Below, one piece after another: positions 44,671-53,781 of a DNA stretch of 64,000 nt. The DNA is from CBDCUW01 sp965222745. Lineage in GTDB: Bacteria > Planctomycetota > Planctomycetia > Pirellulales > Pirellulaceae. The stretch covers positions 930,001 to 994,000 of the forward strand of contig CBDCUW010000003.1 in NCBI GenBank assembly GCA_965222745.1. Direction: 5' to 3'. The position numbers and the translations under genes are program-made. Numbering within the stretch: the stretch's first letter is position 1; each line of letters starts with the position of its first letter. The notes under the pieces were generated by a model. It worked only from the letters and a program-made list of their open reading frames with translations, had not been told where the DNA came from and did not search any database.

Positions 44671-45945
44671 ATGTCTGAACACGGCAAACCGGCGATCAAA
44701 ACGGCTGATGACCCGGCCTTTCAATTGCCCGAATCACTAGCTGCTCTGTGGATGCCTTTGTGCATCGGCGGCCTCGTCGCGTTGGCTGCCGGTTTGCTGT
44801 TGGCCTGCTTTACCGTCGGCGGCAAGTTCGGCATGTCGGTCTACCTGACCGCTTTCATTTATTGCACCTCAATCACGCTGGGATGCCTGTTCTTTGTGTT
44901 GATCCAGCACCTGTCGCGGGCCGGATGGAGCACGGTGGTGCGACGCGTCGCTGAACTGGCGATGATGATGTTGATTCCTCTGGCAGTCCTTTTTGTGCCA
45001 GTCATCGCGACGTTGATCTTTGGGGAAGGCGTGCTCTATCGCTGGGATCACAGTGAATATGCAACGACCAACCATTTGCCGCCGGAAGCGTGGAGCGAGA
45101 AGTCTCGCTGGCTGAATCAATATTGGTTCACGTTCCGCGCGATCGTTTACTTTGCCGTTTGGATCGGCTTGGCGGTTTACTTCTACCGCGGCAGTGTGGA
45201 ACAAGACGAAACGGGCGAAAAAGCGACGACTGATCGATTGCAATATTGGAGCGGTCCGGCGGTGATTTTGTTCGCCGGCACGTCGACCCTGGCCTCCTTC
45301 GACTGGGTGATGAGCCTGTCGCCGATGTGGTTTTCGACGATGTTTGGCGTCTACATGTTCACCGGCGGCGTGCTGTCGGCTCACTGCTTTATCGCCGCTG
45401 CCTGTTATGTGCTGCAAAAGAAAGGCGCGCTGCGTGATGAGGTGACGGTGGAGCACTATCACGACTTGGGCAAGTACATGTTCGGGTTCATCCTGTTTTG
45501 GACTTACATTTCTTTCAGCCAATACATGCTGATTTGGTACGGTAACATTCCGGAAGAGACGGAGTGGATTTATGACCGTCAAATCGGTGCCTGGGGCAAG
45601 ATCGGGCTGGCCTTGATCTTCCTGCACTGGATGTTGCCGTTTTTCGGCACGATGAGCCGGCATGTGCGACGAAACCCCACAGCCGTTTTTGGCTGGGCAT
45701 TGTATATCCTGGTGCTGCATTTCATCGACGTCTATTGGATGATCATGCCCGAAGCACGATCGATGGTGACCGGAGCCGAGCATGCGACCGCTGGCGGAGC
45801 GATCGGGGTGATCTCCAGCATTTTGTGCGTTGCCGGCATGGCCACGCTGATGATCGGGTTGATTTTGCGGCTTGCCGAACAGACCAAGATCATCGCGGTG
45901 CGCGATCCGCGACTTCGCGAATCGATTGCGTTCGAGAATATTTAG
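44671..45945 (+). CDS. actF: alternative complex III subunit ActF
   Basis: This 424-aa NrfD-type membrane protein has about ten helices and is the second, smaller quinol-site subunit of alternative complex III. Typical phrases are LASFDWVMSLSPMWFSTMFGVYMFTGG and FSQYMLIWYGNIPEETEW. The MSEHGKPAIK start at ATG 44671 is the best. It lies 63 bases before the next small gene. Confidence 0.92.
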   Translation: MSEHGKPAIKTADDPAFQLPESLAALWMPLCIGGLVALAAGLLLACFTVGGKFGMSVYLTAFIYCTSITLGCLFFVLIQHLSRAGWSTVVRRVAELAMMMLIPLAVLFVPVIATLIFGEGVLYRWDHSEYATTNHLPPEAWSEKSRWLNQYWFTFRAIVYFAVWIGLAVYFYRGSVEQDETGEKATTDRLQYWSGPAVILFAGTSTLASFDWVMSLSPMWFSTMFGVYMFTGGVLSAHCFIAAACYVLQKKGALRDEVTVEHYHDLGKYMFGFILFWTYISFSQYMLIWYGNIPEETEWIYDRQIGAWGKIGLALIFLHWMLPFFGTMSRHVRRNPTAVFGWALYILVLHFIDVYWMIMPEARSMVTGAEHATAGGAIGVISSILCVAGMATLMIGLILRLAEQTKIIAVRDPRLRESIAFENI

Positions 45946-46008
45946 ACCCGGCCGGTATTTTGATGTTGTTTGTCCCTTTTTCCAAACGTTTGAAAACGAC
46001 CTGAAGTC

Positions 46009-46332
46009 ATGGCAGCTTACGACGACCTGAACGTCAAAGGAATCTTCATCGCCGGGGTGATCTCGGTCGTTGTTGTCGCAGTCACCGCATTGGCGGTTCA
46101 AGTGGTGTCGTACTCCATGCTCCAATGGCAGGACGAGGCAAAGTCGGCACAAAGCGATTATCGGCGGCAGAATCGAATCCTCCAAGAACAGCGAGATCAG
46201 ATTTCCAATTACGGGGTCGACCCCGAAACGGGCAACATCACGATCCCGATCGAAGAAGCAATCAAGTTGGTGGCCAAGGAAGCCCAGAACGAAGAGCCCA
46301 GTGAACAGAAAACCGACGCCGACGAAACTTGA
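46009..46332 (+). CDS. small membrane protein between actF and SCO
   Basis: This 107-aa protein has one membrane helix (GIFIAGVISVVVVAVTALAVQVVSY) near the N-terminus, then a charged coiled-coil segment (QWQDEAKSAQSDYRRQNRILQE) and a short DPETGNITIPI strand. It has the look of a small accessory subunit for the respiratory complex, perhaps a spacer or assembly factor. The gene sits 14 bases before the SCO start. I know no named family. Confidence 0.68.
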   Translation: MAAYDDLNVKGIFIAGVISVVVVAVTALAVQVVSYSMLQWQDEAKSAQSDYRRQNRILQEQRDQISNYGVDPETGNITIPIEEAIKLVAKEAQNEEPSEQKTDADET

Positions 46333-46345
46333 GCAACCGTCCGGT

Positions 46346-47248
46346 TTGCGGCGATTGCTGATGATCGTTGCGTTTGCCGCCTCCATGGCAGCAGGCGTCG
46401 GGGCAAGCTGCGCCGTTGCCCAAGGACCGGTGCCAACCAGCAGCGAAGGCGTCGCGCTGTCGGGCAACGTTCCCTACAAGCTGAAGAACGTCACGGTCGA
46501 ACAAAAATTAGGCGAGCAGATTCCGCTGAACCTGCCGATGACCGATTCGCGGGGACGACGAGTCAAAACGGGTTACTACTTTGACGGCAAGAAGCCGACG
46601 ATCGTGACGCTGAACTACAGCAATTGCCCGATGCTGTGCAGCGTGCAACTCAACCAGCTCACCCAGTCGCTTGCCGGCCTGGATCTGCGGATCGACGAAG
46701 ACTTCCAGTTGCTGAGCGTCAGTATCGATCCGCGCGAATCGGCTCAGCAGGCTTTGGCCACCAAGGAAAAGTATGTTTCGCAGCTGATCGAAAAACAGCC
46801 GGGTGTGGAGCAAGGGTGGGAGTTTTGTACCGCCAAACAACCGATCATCACTCGCTTGGCCGATTCGCTTGGTTTTCGTTACCGGTACGACCGCCAATCG
46901 GGCGAGTACTACCATCCGGCGATGTTGGCGTTCGTTTCACCCGAAGGTGTCATCACCCGGTATTCACTGGGCGTTGATTTTCCACCGGAGCAGATGAAAA
47001 AAGCGTTGGTCGAAGCCGGTGACGGCACGGTGGGAACCACCGTCGACCAATTCATTCTCTGGTGTTCCAACTTTGATGAATCGACCAATAGCTACGTTCC
47101 CGCTGCCTGGAAAATCATGCGACTGGGCGGAGCCACGACGATCGTGGTGGTGTTGGCCTGTTTGATGCCTTATTGGATCGGTCGCAAGCGGACACCGGCG
47201 GCGACAGACGAGGAGACCGGCGACGCATCGCAACCCGGTGTGGCTTGA
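46346..47248 (+). CDS. SCO1/SenC-type copper chaperone
   Basis: This protein of about 300 aa has a signal-peptide-like N-terminus and a thioredoxin-fold SCO domain. Copper ligands are CPMLC (Cys94 and Cys98) and His190 (YYHPAMLAF). It loads the CuA site of cytochrome oxidase subunit II, whose gene follows. The C-terminal hydrophobic segment (GGATTIVVVLACLMPYWIG) adds a second membrane anchor, unusual in SCO proteins. The start is uncertain: TTG 46346 gives the basic MRRLLMIVAF leader, ATG 46361 is an alternative. Confidence 0.88.
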   Translation: MRRLLMIVAFAASMAAGVGASCAVAQGPVPTSSEGVALSGNVPYKLKNVTVEQKLGEQIPLNLPMTDSRGRRVKTGYYFDGKKPTIVTLNYSNCPMLCSVQLNQLTQSLAGLDLRIDEDFQLLSVSIDPRESAQQALATKEKYVSQLIEKQPGVEQGWEFCTAKQPIITRLADSLGFRYRYDRQSGEYYHPAMLAFVSPEGVITRYSLGVDFPPEQMKKALVEAGDGTVGTTVDQFILWCSNFDESTNSYVPAAWKIMRLGGATTIVVVLACLMPYWIGRKRTPAATDEETGDASQPGVA

Positions 47249-47303
47249 GCCGAGGTTTTAAGAACAAATCATTTCATTGAGCACTCTGAAAAACGACTGG
47301 AAT

Positions 47304-48566
47304 ATGTTTGCCTTCCTACCTGCCGCGACCTCGTTGCTTGGCGATTACGTCGACACCTTTGCGACGTTTCCCGAACAGGCGTCGTCGTTCGCTGCCGACA
47401 TCGATTGGCTGTATTGGTTCATTTCTATCGTCTGTATTCTGTTTTTTGTCCCCATCGCTGGTTGCCTGTTCTACTTCACGGTGAAGTACCACAAGCCGAA
47501 GGGTGCCAAGGCGGAAAGCAACGTCACTCACCACACTCCCTTGGAACTGGCCTGGTCGATTCTGCCATCGTTTGTGCTGATCGCCATGTTCATCTACGGC
47601 GCCGAGGCCTACCTGGACATTCGCACCATTCCCGACGGTGCGAACGAAATTCAGGTGAAAGCGCAAAAGTGGAGCTGGGCGATGGATTACGGAAACGGCA
47701 CCATCCATCCCGAACTGCACATCCTGGTCAACGAGCCGACGAAGTTGACGATGCAGTCCAGCGATGTGCTGCACAGTTTGTACGTTCCCGCGTTCCGGGC
47801 GAAACGTGACGTCGTCCCCGGACGGTACAACTACATGTGGTTCAAACCGACCATCGCCAACAAGAACCTGGGCCCCGAAGCGGTCGCCAAAGGCAAGGAG
47901 TGGCAAAAGAGTCCGGAGGGACAAGCGTGGGAAAAGAAGACCGGCTTGTCGTGGAACTACGACCAGCACCAGATCACGCCGGACGGGTACGAGTTTTACG
48001 ATCTGTACTGTGCGGAGTATTGCGGCAAAGACCACTCCATCATGCAGACGGTCGTGGTGGTTCACGAGACGCTTGATGATCTGAATGCCTGGATCAAAGC
48101 CAACAGCATTCGGCCTGACGACGAGTCACCGGAGAGTTACGGCCGAAAGTTGTACGAACGACGCGGCTGTGGTGGATGTCATTCGCTCGACGGCAGCAAG
48201 CGGGTCGGTCCGTCGTTCAAAGATCTGTTCGGAAGCAAACACGGCCTGGTCGCCGGCGGTGAAGTCGCGGTCGATGAAAACTACGTTCGCGAATCGATCG
48301 TCTATCCGAAAGCAAAGGTTGCTGCCGGTTACGCGCCGGTGATGCCCAGCTTCAAAGGTCAGTTGAGCGACGATGACTTGCACTGCCTGGTGGAATTCAT
48401 GAAGTCGATTTCAGAAAAGACACCGAAACCGAAACCAAAACAAGCCGACGCCAAGCCCGCTGAAACTGACGCCGCGGGCGATCAGCCGGATGAATCGGCT
48501 GAATCGTCCGATGCGGCCACACCGCAAGAATCCGCCGCCGGCGACGATGCGGCGGAACAAAACTAG
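47304..48566 (+). CDS. ctaC: cytochrome c oxidase subunit II with fused cytochrome c
   Basis: This 420-aa protein has two membrane helices and a cupredoxin with the CuA ligands CAEYCGKDHSIM (Cys236, Cys240, His244, Met247; DVLHSLYVP supplies the other His). A C-terminal cytochrome c domain has CGGCH at 289-293. This makes it a caa3-type oxidase that accepts electrons directly. The tail is a low-complexity Pro/Lys/Ala/Asp segment. ATG 47304 is preferred to TTG 47277. It lies 58 bases before ctaD. Confidence 0.93.
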   Translation: MFAFLPAATSLLGDYVDTFATFPEQASSFAADIDWLYWFISIVCILFFVPIAGCLFYFTVKYHKPKGAKAESNVTHHTPLELAWSILPSFVLIAMFIYGAEAYLDIRTIPDGANEIQVKAQKWSWAMDYGNGTIHPELHILVNEPTKLTMQSSDVLHSLYVPAFRAKRDVVPGRYNYMWFKPTIANKNLGPEAVAKGKEWQKSPEGQAWEKKTGLSWNYDQHQITPDGYEFYDLYCAEYCGKDHSIMQTVVVVHETLDDLNAWIKANSIRPDDESPESYGRKLYERRGCGGCHSLDGSKRVGPSFKDLFGSKHGLVAGGEVAVDENYVRESIVYPKAKVAAGYAPVMPSFKGQLSDDDLHCLVEFMKSISEKTPKPKPKQADAKPAETDAAGDQPDESAESSDAATPQESAAGDDAAEQN

Positions 48567-48624
48567 AACCATTTTTCATTTTGATAGATTAAGACGCGAT
48601 ACGCGTTGATAGAGGTTGATGACC

Positions 48625-50355
48625 ATGTCTGCCGGAACCATTCCTTCGGATGCGAATGTTCGCGATCCTGGATTTCCGACCGCCAGTGAAAGCTACCTGA
48701 CGAACTCCAAAGGGGTTCTCAGTTGGATGTTCACCTTGGATCACAAACGCATCGGTGTGATGTACTTGATCGGGGTGACCGCCGCGTTCGCTCTGGGCGG
48801 GATCCTGGCGCTCGGTATTCGCCTGCAACTGTTCCAGCCCGACGGGCCGATGTCGAACGACGCCTACAACCGTATATTCACGTTGCACGGGGCAATCATG
48901 GTGTTCTTGTTCATCATCCCCAGTGTGCCGGCCGCGCTGGGTAATTTCCTGGTGCCGATCATGCTGGGGGCCAAGGATGTCGCCTTTCCTCGTTTGAACC
49001 TGTGCAGTTTTTACCTATGGGTTTTCGGGGCGATCTTTTTTGTCGCTGCTCTGTGTGCCAACAGTCTGGATACGGGCTGGACGTTTTACACGCCCTACAG
49101 CACGACCACTGAAACTTCGGTGATCGCGGCGACGATGGGTGCGTTCATTCTTGGCTTCAGTTCGATCTTCACCGGATTGAACTTCATCGTCACGATCAAC
49201 ACCATGCGACCGCCGGGGATGACCTGGTTCCGCATGCCGCTGTTCTTGTGGGCGACCTATTCGACCAGCATCATCCAGGTGTTGGCCACGCCCGTGCTGG
49301 GGATCACCCTGCTGTTGTTGATCGCCGAAAGGACGATGCACATCGGGATCTTTGACCCCGAATTCAACGGCGACCCGGTCACCTTCCAGCACTTCTTCTG
49401 GTTTTACAGCCATCCGGCGGTTTACATCATGATCCTGCCGGCCTTTGGGATCATCAGCGACCTGGTCAGCGTCCACAGCCACAAACATATTTTCGGTTAC
49501 CGGTTCATCGCCTATTCGTCGGTCGCGATCGCGCTGTTGAGTTTTCTGGTTTGGGGACATCACATGTTCACCGCCGGGATGGGCTCGCTGACGACGTTGG
49601 TCTTCAGTGCGTTGACCTTTACCGTTTCCGTGCCGTCGGCCATCAAGGTCTTCAACTGGTTGGCGACGATGTACAAGGGATCGATCAGTCTGACGACGCC
49701 GATGTGCTACACCTTGGCCTTCCTTTTCTTGTTCACCCTGGGCGGTCTGACCGGTTTGCACCTTGGAACGTTGGCAACCGACCTGCACCTGCACGACACC
49801 TATTTTGTGGTGGCCCATTTCCACTACGTGATGATGGGCGGCACGTTGGTCGCTTTCCTGGGCGGCGTGTTTCACTGGTGGCCGAAGATGTTCGGCAAGA
49901 TGTACAACGAAACGGGCGGAAGGATTTCGGCCGCGCTGGTCTTCCTCGGTTTCAACCTCACCTTCCTGCCGCAGTTTGTGCTGGGCAGTCGCGGCATGCC
50001 GCGTCGATACGCGACGTACGATCCGGAATTCGCCTTTTTGCACCAGGTCAGCACCTATGGATCGATGTTGCTGGGATTCGGATTGCTGGTCGCGCTGATC
50101 GTACTGATCCACTCGCTGCTCAAGGGCAGCCGCGCACCGGCCAATCCTTGGGGCGGTGCGACGCTGGAATGGCACTGCACCAGCCCGCCGCCGTACTACA
50201 ACTTTGAACGAGCTCCCGCTGTGGGTGATCCTTACGATTTTGAGGATCTGCTGTGGGACGACGAAAACCAACGTTACGTGTTCGTCCAGCCCGATCGCGA
50301 GATTGCTCCCGAAAAGCAGCCAGCCGAACAGCCGGCGCACGCCCGGGGAGACTGA
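48625..50355 (+). CDS. ctaD: cytochrome c oxidase subunit I, A2-type haem-copper oxidase
   Basis: This 576-aa protein has twelve membrane helices. It holds the CuB/haem ligands: HPAVY (His263 and Tyr267 cross-link pair), HHMFTAGM and HDTYFVVAHFHYVMMGG. The residue that is Glu in A1-type enzymes (HPEVY) is Ala265, preceded by Tyr261-Ser262 (the YS motif). This identifies the A2 subclass known from Rhodothermus marinus. AGAGG at 48611-48615 lies nine bases before ATG 48625. It is downstream of ctaC by 58 bases. Confidence 0.94.
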   Translation: MSAGTIPSDANVRDPGFPTASESYLTNSKGVLSWMFTLDHKRIGVMYLIGVTAAFALGGILALGIRLQLFQPDGPMSNDAYNRIFTLHGAIMVFLFIIPSVPAALGNFLVPIMLGAKDVAFPRLNLCSFYLWVFGAIFFVAALCANSLDTGWTFYTPYSTTTETSVIAATMGAFILGFSSIFTGLNFIVTINTMRPPGMTWFRMPLFLWATYSTSIIQVLATPVLGITLLLLIAERTMHIGIFDPEFNGDPVTFQHFFWFYSHPAVYIMILPAFGIISDLVSVHSHKHIFGYRFIAYSSVAIALLSFLVWGHHMFTAGMGSLTTLVFSALTFTVSVPSAIKVFNWLATMYKGSISLTTPMCYTLAFLFLFTLGGLTGLHLGTLATDLHLHDTYFVVAHFHYVMMGGTLVAFLGGVFHWWPKMFGKMYNETGGRISAALVFLGFNLTFLPQFVLGSRGMPRRYATYDPEFAFLHQVSTYGSMLLGFGLLVALIVLIHSLLKGSRAPANPWGGATLEWHCTSPPPYYNFERAPAVGDPYDFEDLLWDDENQRYVFVQPDREIAPEKQPAEQPAHARGD

Positions 50356-50422
50356 GCGGCCGGCTCTTGCCGCGTTTTTTTGAACCTGATTCCTTTCCTT
50401 CCAACCAGCCTTTGTAACGTCC

Positions 50423-51646
50423 ATGGCCACTACCGAAGCCAGTCAGGATACCGACCCCCACGATAGCCACGATCATCATGATCATGACCATCCGGAGTGG
50501 TTGGCGCATCACTTTGACACGCCGGAGCAGCAGTTCGACAGCGGCAAGCTGGGAATCTGGCTCTTCCTGGTCACCGAAGTGTTGTTCTTCAGCGGGATGT
50601 TTTGTGCATACGCGATTTTTCGCTCGCTGCGGCCCGATGTTTTCGAGGGTTGCAGCCAGTTTCTGAACACCCAGCTGGGCGCGATCAATACCGGCGTGCT
50701 GCTGTTCAGTTCGCTGACGATGGCGTGGGCGGTTCGCTGTTCGCAGTTGGAACAACACAAAGCGACCACGGGGTTGCTTGCAGCAACACTTTCCTGCGCG
50801 ACGATCTTCCTGGGTGTGAAAGCGATCGAATATTCACACAAGTGGGGAATGGGTTTGTTGCCGGCCGGATTGTTCACCTACGACCCGGCCAATCCGCACC
50901 CAGCCGACGTGCCACCCTACCTGACCTACTTGTGCATTCCCTTTGCGATCGCGTTGGTCGGCGTGTTGATCTGGTTGATCGCCTCCTACATCAGCGGCAA
51001 CGAGTTCCATGTGGCGGTGGCCAAGCCGTTGTTGGTGGTCTGCCTTTGCTTCTTTGTCGGCGTCATGCTGGGGCAGTTCTTGGAAAGCGGTGGCGAGGGA
51101 GATCATGGCGGCGGGCACGCCAGCGTCAGCCATCACGATGACGGCCATAGTGATCATGATTCACATCAGGGTGAAGACCACGGCAAGGAGGACCATGCGG
51201 AAGAGACACACGCCGACGATCACGACGCCGCGGCCGCACCACACGGCCCTAGCGTTGATTTAGCGATTCGCGAGCGATTGGCGACCGAAGCGACCAATTC
51301 GGGCATTCAGAGCGAATTGGCGGCGATCGAGCGTCAGGCCGCCGTCGCTGGCAGCTCCATCGTCTACGATGATGACGAGGTTTCTGGGGCGATCGAAAAG
51401 ATCGATGAAAACGTGCTGACACCCAGCCGCGCGGGTGTGTTTTTCAGTATTTACTACTGCATGACAGGCGTTCATGCCATTCACATTCTGGGCGGCATCG
51501 TCGTGCTCGTCTGGTTGCTGGTGCGATCCGTGCGTCAAGATTTCAACCGCCAGTACTTTGGTCCGGTCGACTACGTCGGGTTGTATTGGCACCTTGTCGA
51601 CTTGATTTGGATCTACCTGTTCCCGTTGATGTACTTGATTCGATAA
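50423..51646 (+). CDS. ctaE: cytochrome c oxidase subunit III with large His-rich insertion
   Basis: This 407-aa protein is far longer than the 200-260 aa usual for subunit III. Normal helices are recognisable: LGIWLFLVTEVLFFSGMFCAYA, GAINTGVLLFSSLTMAWAV, GVKAIEYSHK, then GVFFSIYYCMTGVHAIHIL and YWHLVDLIWIYLFP. Between residues 150 and 338 is an insertion with two extra membrane helices (about 168-190 and 200-220), a stretch (222-275) of His/Asp/Gly repeats such as GHASVSHHDDGHSDHDSH, and a helical segment. The N-terminal HDHHDHDH is also His-rich. The insertion could bind copper or another metal. Confidence 0.9.
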   Translation: MATTEASQDTDPHDSHDHHDHDHPEWLAHHFDTPEQQFDSGKLGIWLFLVTEVLFFSGMFCAYAIFRSLRPDVFEGCSQFLNTQLGAINTGVLLFSSLTMAWAVRCSQLEQHKATTGLLAATLSCATIFLGVKAIEYSHKWGMGLLPAGLFTYDPANPHPADVPPYLTYLCIPFAIALVGVLIWLIASYISGNEFHVAVAKPLLVVCLCFFVGVMLGQFLESGGEGDHGGGHASVSHHDDGHSDHDSHQGEDHGKEDHAEETHADDHDAAAAPHGPSVDLAIRERLATEATNSGIQSELAAIERQAAVAGSSIVYDDDEVSGAIEKIDENVLTPSRAGVFFSIYYCMTGVHAIHILGGIVVLVWLLVRSVRQDFNRQYFGPVDYVGLYWHLVDLIWIYLFPLMYLIR

Positions 51647-51702
51647 GTTCGCGTTCGCCTGCGAAGTTTTTCAAATAGAAAAAAAGAGATTCGGTTTCTG
51701 CT

Positions 51703-52065
51703 ATGTCTGATCACGGTCATTCCGAAGACGGTCACGATTTTGCCCACCCGATGCCGGTGCCGATGTTGCTGGCTGTCTTTTTCGCCTTGGTGTTTCTGAC
51801 GTTGGTGACGGTGGGGCAGGCGAGTTTCGATTTCGGTAGTTACGACGTTGCCATCGTGATGGTGATCGCCACGATCAAAGCGGCATTGGTGGCCTTTTTC
51901 TTCATGCACCTGGCGTTTGATAAACCGTTCAACGTGTTCCTCTTTTTCGGATCGTTTGTCTTCGTGGGCCTGTTCGTGATTTTCACGCTGGGTGACAAAC
52001 AGCTGACCAACCCGGATATGATTCCGGTCCAAGACGAAGTGCCCGCGGCAACGGCTGAGTCTTAA
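51703..52065 (+). CDS. ctaF: cytochrome c oxidase subunit IV-like
   Basis: This 120-aa protein has three membrane helices of the prokaryotic COX4 type: PVPMLLAVFFALVFLTLVTV, IVMVIATIKAALVAFFFMHL and FLFFGSFVFVGLFVIFTLG. It starts SDHGHSEDGHDFAHP, another His-rich tail. It ends the respiratory cluster. The stop is followed by a Family A repeat and the convergent TPR gene. Confidence 0.9.
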   Translation: MSDHGHSEDGHDFAHPMPVPMLLAVFFALVFLTLVTVGQASFDFGSYDVAIVMVIATIKAALVAFFFMHLAFDKPFNVFLFFGSFVFVGLFVIFTLGDKQLTNPDMIPVQDEVPAATAES

Positions 52066-52074
52066 ACGCCCGAA

Positions 52075-52099
52075 GCGATTTCGGAGAAATCGCCGACGG
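52075..52099. repeat. Family A repeat between convergent genes
   Basis: GCGATTTCGGAGAAATCGC plus CGACGG, seven bases past the ctaF stop and two before the minus-strand TPR stop. It may serve as a shared stem-loop 3' end. Confidence 0.88.
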
Positions 52100-52101
52100 A
52101 A

Positions 52102-53418
52102 TCAGGCGCTCGGTTCGCTTTGGCGGACGACTTCCGCCTGGTCTTCGGCGTTGGCCTGGTCGGGATCGGCTGCGTAGGGTCGCTCATTCTGATACCGGTG
52201 CAGCGTCTTGGTGGCAAACTCCTTGTGGGGTTTGCCGACCATCTCCACCACTTTCTCTTGCCAGCCCACCGCCTCGTCGAACTTCCCGTCAGCGGCCAGA
52301 GCGGCGGCCAGGGCCGACAGATCGGCCGCGGTGGCGTAGTTGCTTAGCTCGCAGGCCCGTTTGGCTGATTCCACGGCGGCTGTGGGGTCACGGAGATCCT
52401 CGTTGGTTGCGGTCGCCAGCAGCCAGGCGCGGTTCTGCAAGGCCAACGCGTAGTTGGGGGCCAGCCGAACCGCCTCGTCAAAGTCTTCCAGCGCTTCGGC
52501 AAACTCGCCGATTCGCAAGCGGTTGTAACCGCGATTGTTGTATGCCACCGGATCTTCAGGATTCAGCTCGATGGCGCGAGCAAAATCGGTGATGGCTGCC
52601 TCGTGATTTTGCTGTTGAAAGCGGATGTACCCACGTCCCATCACGGCGCCGCGATCGTCGGGGTGGGATTCCAAAATCGCGTCGAAATCTTTCACCGCGT
52701 CGTCCAATTTGCCGGCCGCTTTGAGTGCGATGGCGCGCTGCCGCAGTAGCGAAACGCTTCCCTGTTTTTTCTCCAACACGCGGCTGTAGTCCTCGGCCGC
52801 TTTCATGAACTGGCCGCTGCTGATGTAGACGGCGGCACGATTGATGATTGGGGCGATCGCCTCGGGGTCGATTTTCAGTGCCTCGTCGTAATCGGCGATT
52901 GCCGCGTCGAAGTCGCCCATTTCGGCGTGAAAGAGGCCCCGGCTGGTGTAGGCGTGGGCTTCCCGGTAACCCAGTTCGATCGCCTTGTCAAAATCGGCCA
53001 GAGCCTGCTGAGTCTTGCCCAGCGCCCACCAAGATGACGCTCGCAAAGTGTAATAACGTCCCTCGCCCGGATTCCTTTGAATCAGATCGGTGTAGATGTC
53101 GCCCGATTCAGCAATCCGCACGGCGTTGACTTTCTCGACTGCGCCTCGCGAGCCGTCGTGGGTCAGAATCACGTAATCGTCCTCGCGCTCCTCCAGCACG
53201 GTCAGCAAATCCCCCTTCTCGATCACGTCGATCACTTTTTCGCCTTCGGCCAGTTTCATTTCGATGCGGGCCACCACCGGCTCGGACATCGGCGGTGCGC
53301 CGGTAGCGGAATTCATCACTGCGGCCGCGACGATCAAGCCGACAGCGAAAACCAGAAGGTGGTCGCCGACGATCGCAGCGATCGCGGGCAAGAGAAAAAA
53401 GCGTTTCACGGGAGTCAT
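52102..53418 (-). CDS. TPR-repeat protein with SH3-like N-terminus
   Basis: This 438-aa protein has an N-terminal signal-anchor (FFLLPAIAAIVGDHLLVFAVGLIVAAAV), a small SH3-like beta domain (EKVIDVIEKGDLLTVLEERE), and then about seven consecutive TPR units. Typical repeats are QALADFDKAIELGYREAHAY and NEDPVAYNNRGYN-like segments with Ala/Tyr/Asn spacing. A protein-interaction role in the periplasm or at the membrane is likely, the partner unknown. ATG 53418 gives MTPVKRFFLLP. Its upstream frame extension reads repeat DNA. Confidence 0.85.
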   Translation of the reverse strand: MTPVKRFFLLPAIAAIVGDHLLVFAVGLIVAAAVMNSATGAPPMSEPVVARIEMKLAEGEKVIDVIEKGDLLTVLEEREDDYVILTHDGSRGAVEKVNAVRIAESGDIYTDLIQRNPGEGRYYTLRASSWWALGKTQQALADFDKAIELGYREAHAYTSRGLFHAEMGDFDAAIADYDEALKIDPEAIAPIINRAAVYISSGQFMKAAEDYSRVLEKKQGSVSLLRQRAIALKAAGKLDDAVKDFDAILESHPDDRGAVMGRGYIRFQQQNHEAAITDFARAIELNPEDPVAYNNRGYNRLRIGEFAEALEDFDEAVRLAPNYALALQNRAWLLATATNEDLRDPTAAVESAKRACELSNYATAADLSALAAALAADGKFDEAVGWQEKVVEMVGKPHKEFATKTLHRYQNERPYAADPDQANAEDQAEVVRQSEPSA

Positions 53419-53438
53419 CCTCGGTCGGAAATCTCTGG

Positions 53439-53464
53439 TAGGCCGGCTTGTCCCAAGTCGGCGA
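53439..53464. repeat. Family B repeat upstream of the TPR gene
   Basis: TAGGCCGGCTTGTCCCAAG, in the 363-base divergent gap 53419-53781. The rest of that gap shows no gene and no clear promoter, only a short GACGG/CCGTC hairpin near 53714-53731. Confidence 0.85.
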
Positions 53465-53781
53465 GCCTGCAAATTCCGAGACTACTTGGGCGGCCGGTTT
53501 GGCGGCCGAGTTTGGAATCGCAAAGGACACTTTTTGCGGAGTGAAAAGCGGGTCGTAACGACCGTGCCGATTGCTCTGCCGATGGCGGTCTTTGACGAAG
53601 GATGATGAAGTAGCGGAAATCGTGTTTTGTGGGAATTCTTCAAATATTCACAGGTGAACGATTGTATGTTTCGTGATTGCGTTTAGGCTCGAACGTGCTG
53701 CATCGGGGGGTGACGGTACGTCTGCCGTCAAAACCTGGATTTTCCATGTCCCCCCCCCCGAGATTCAGAAGGAACTCAGCA

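Noticed and set aside
44869..46467. 532-aa minus-strand frame across actF and the small membrane gene
   Set aside because: Antisense shadow with no signal or domain; the plus-strand genes are certain.
49015..50430. 471-aa minus-strand frame inside ctaD
   Set aside because: Opposite strand of a certain oxidase gene.
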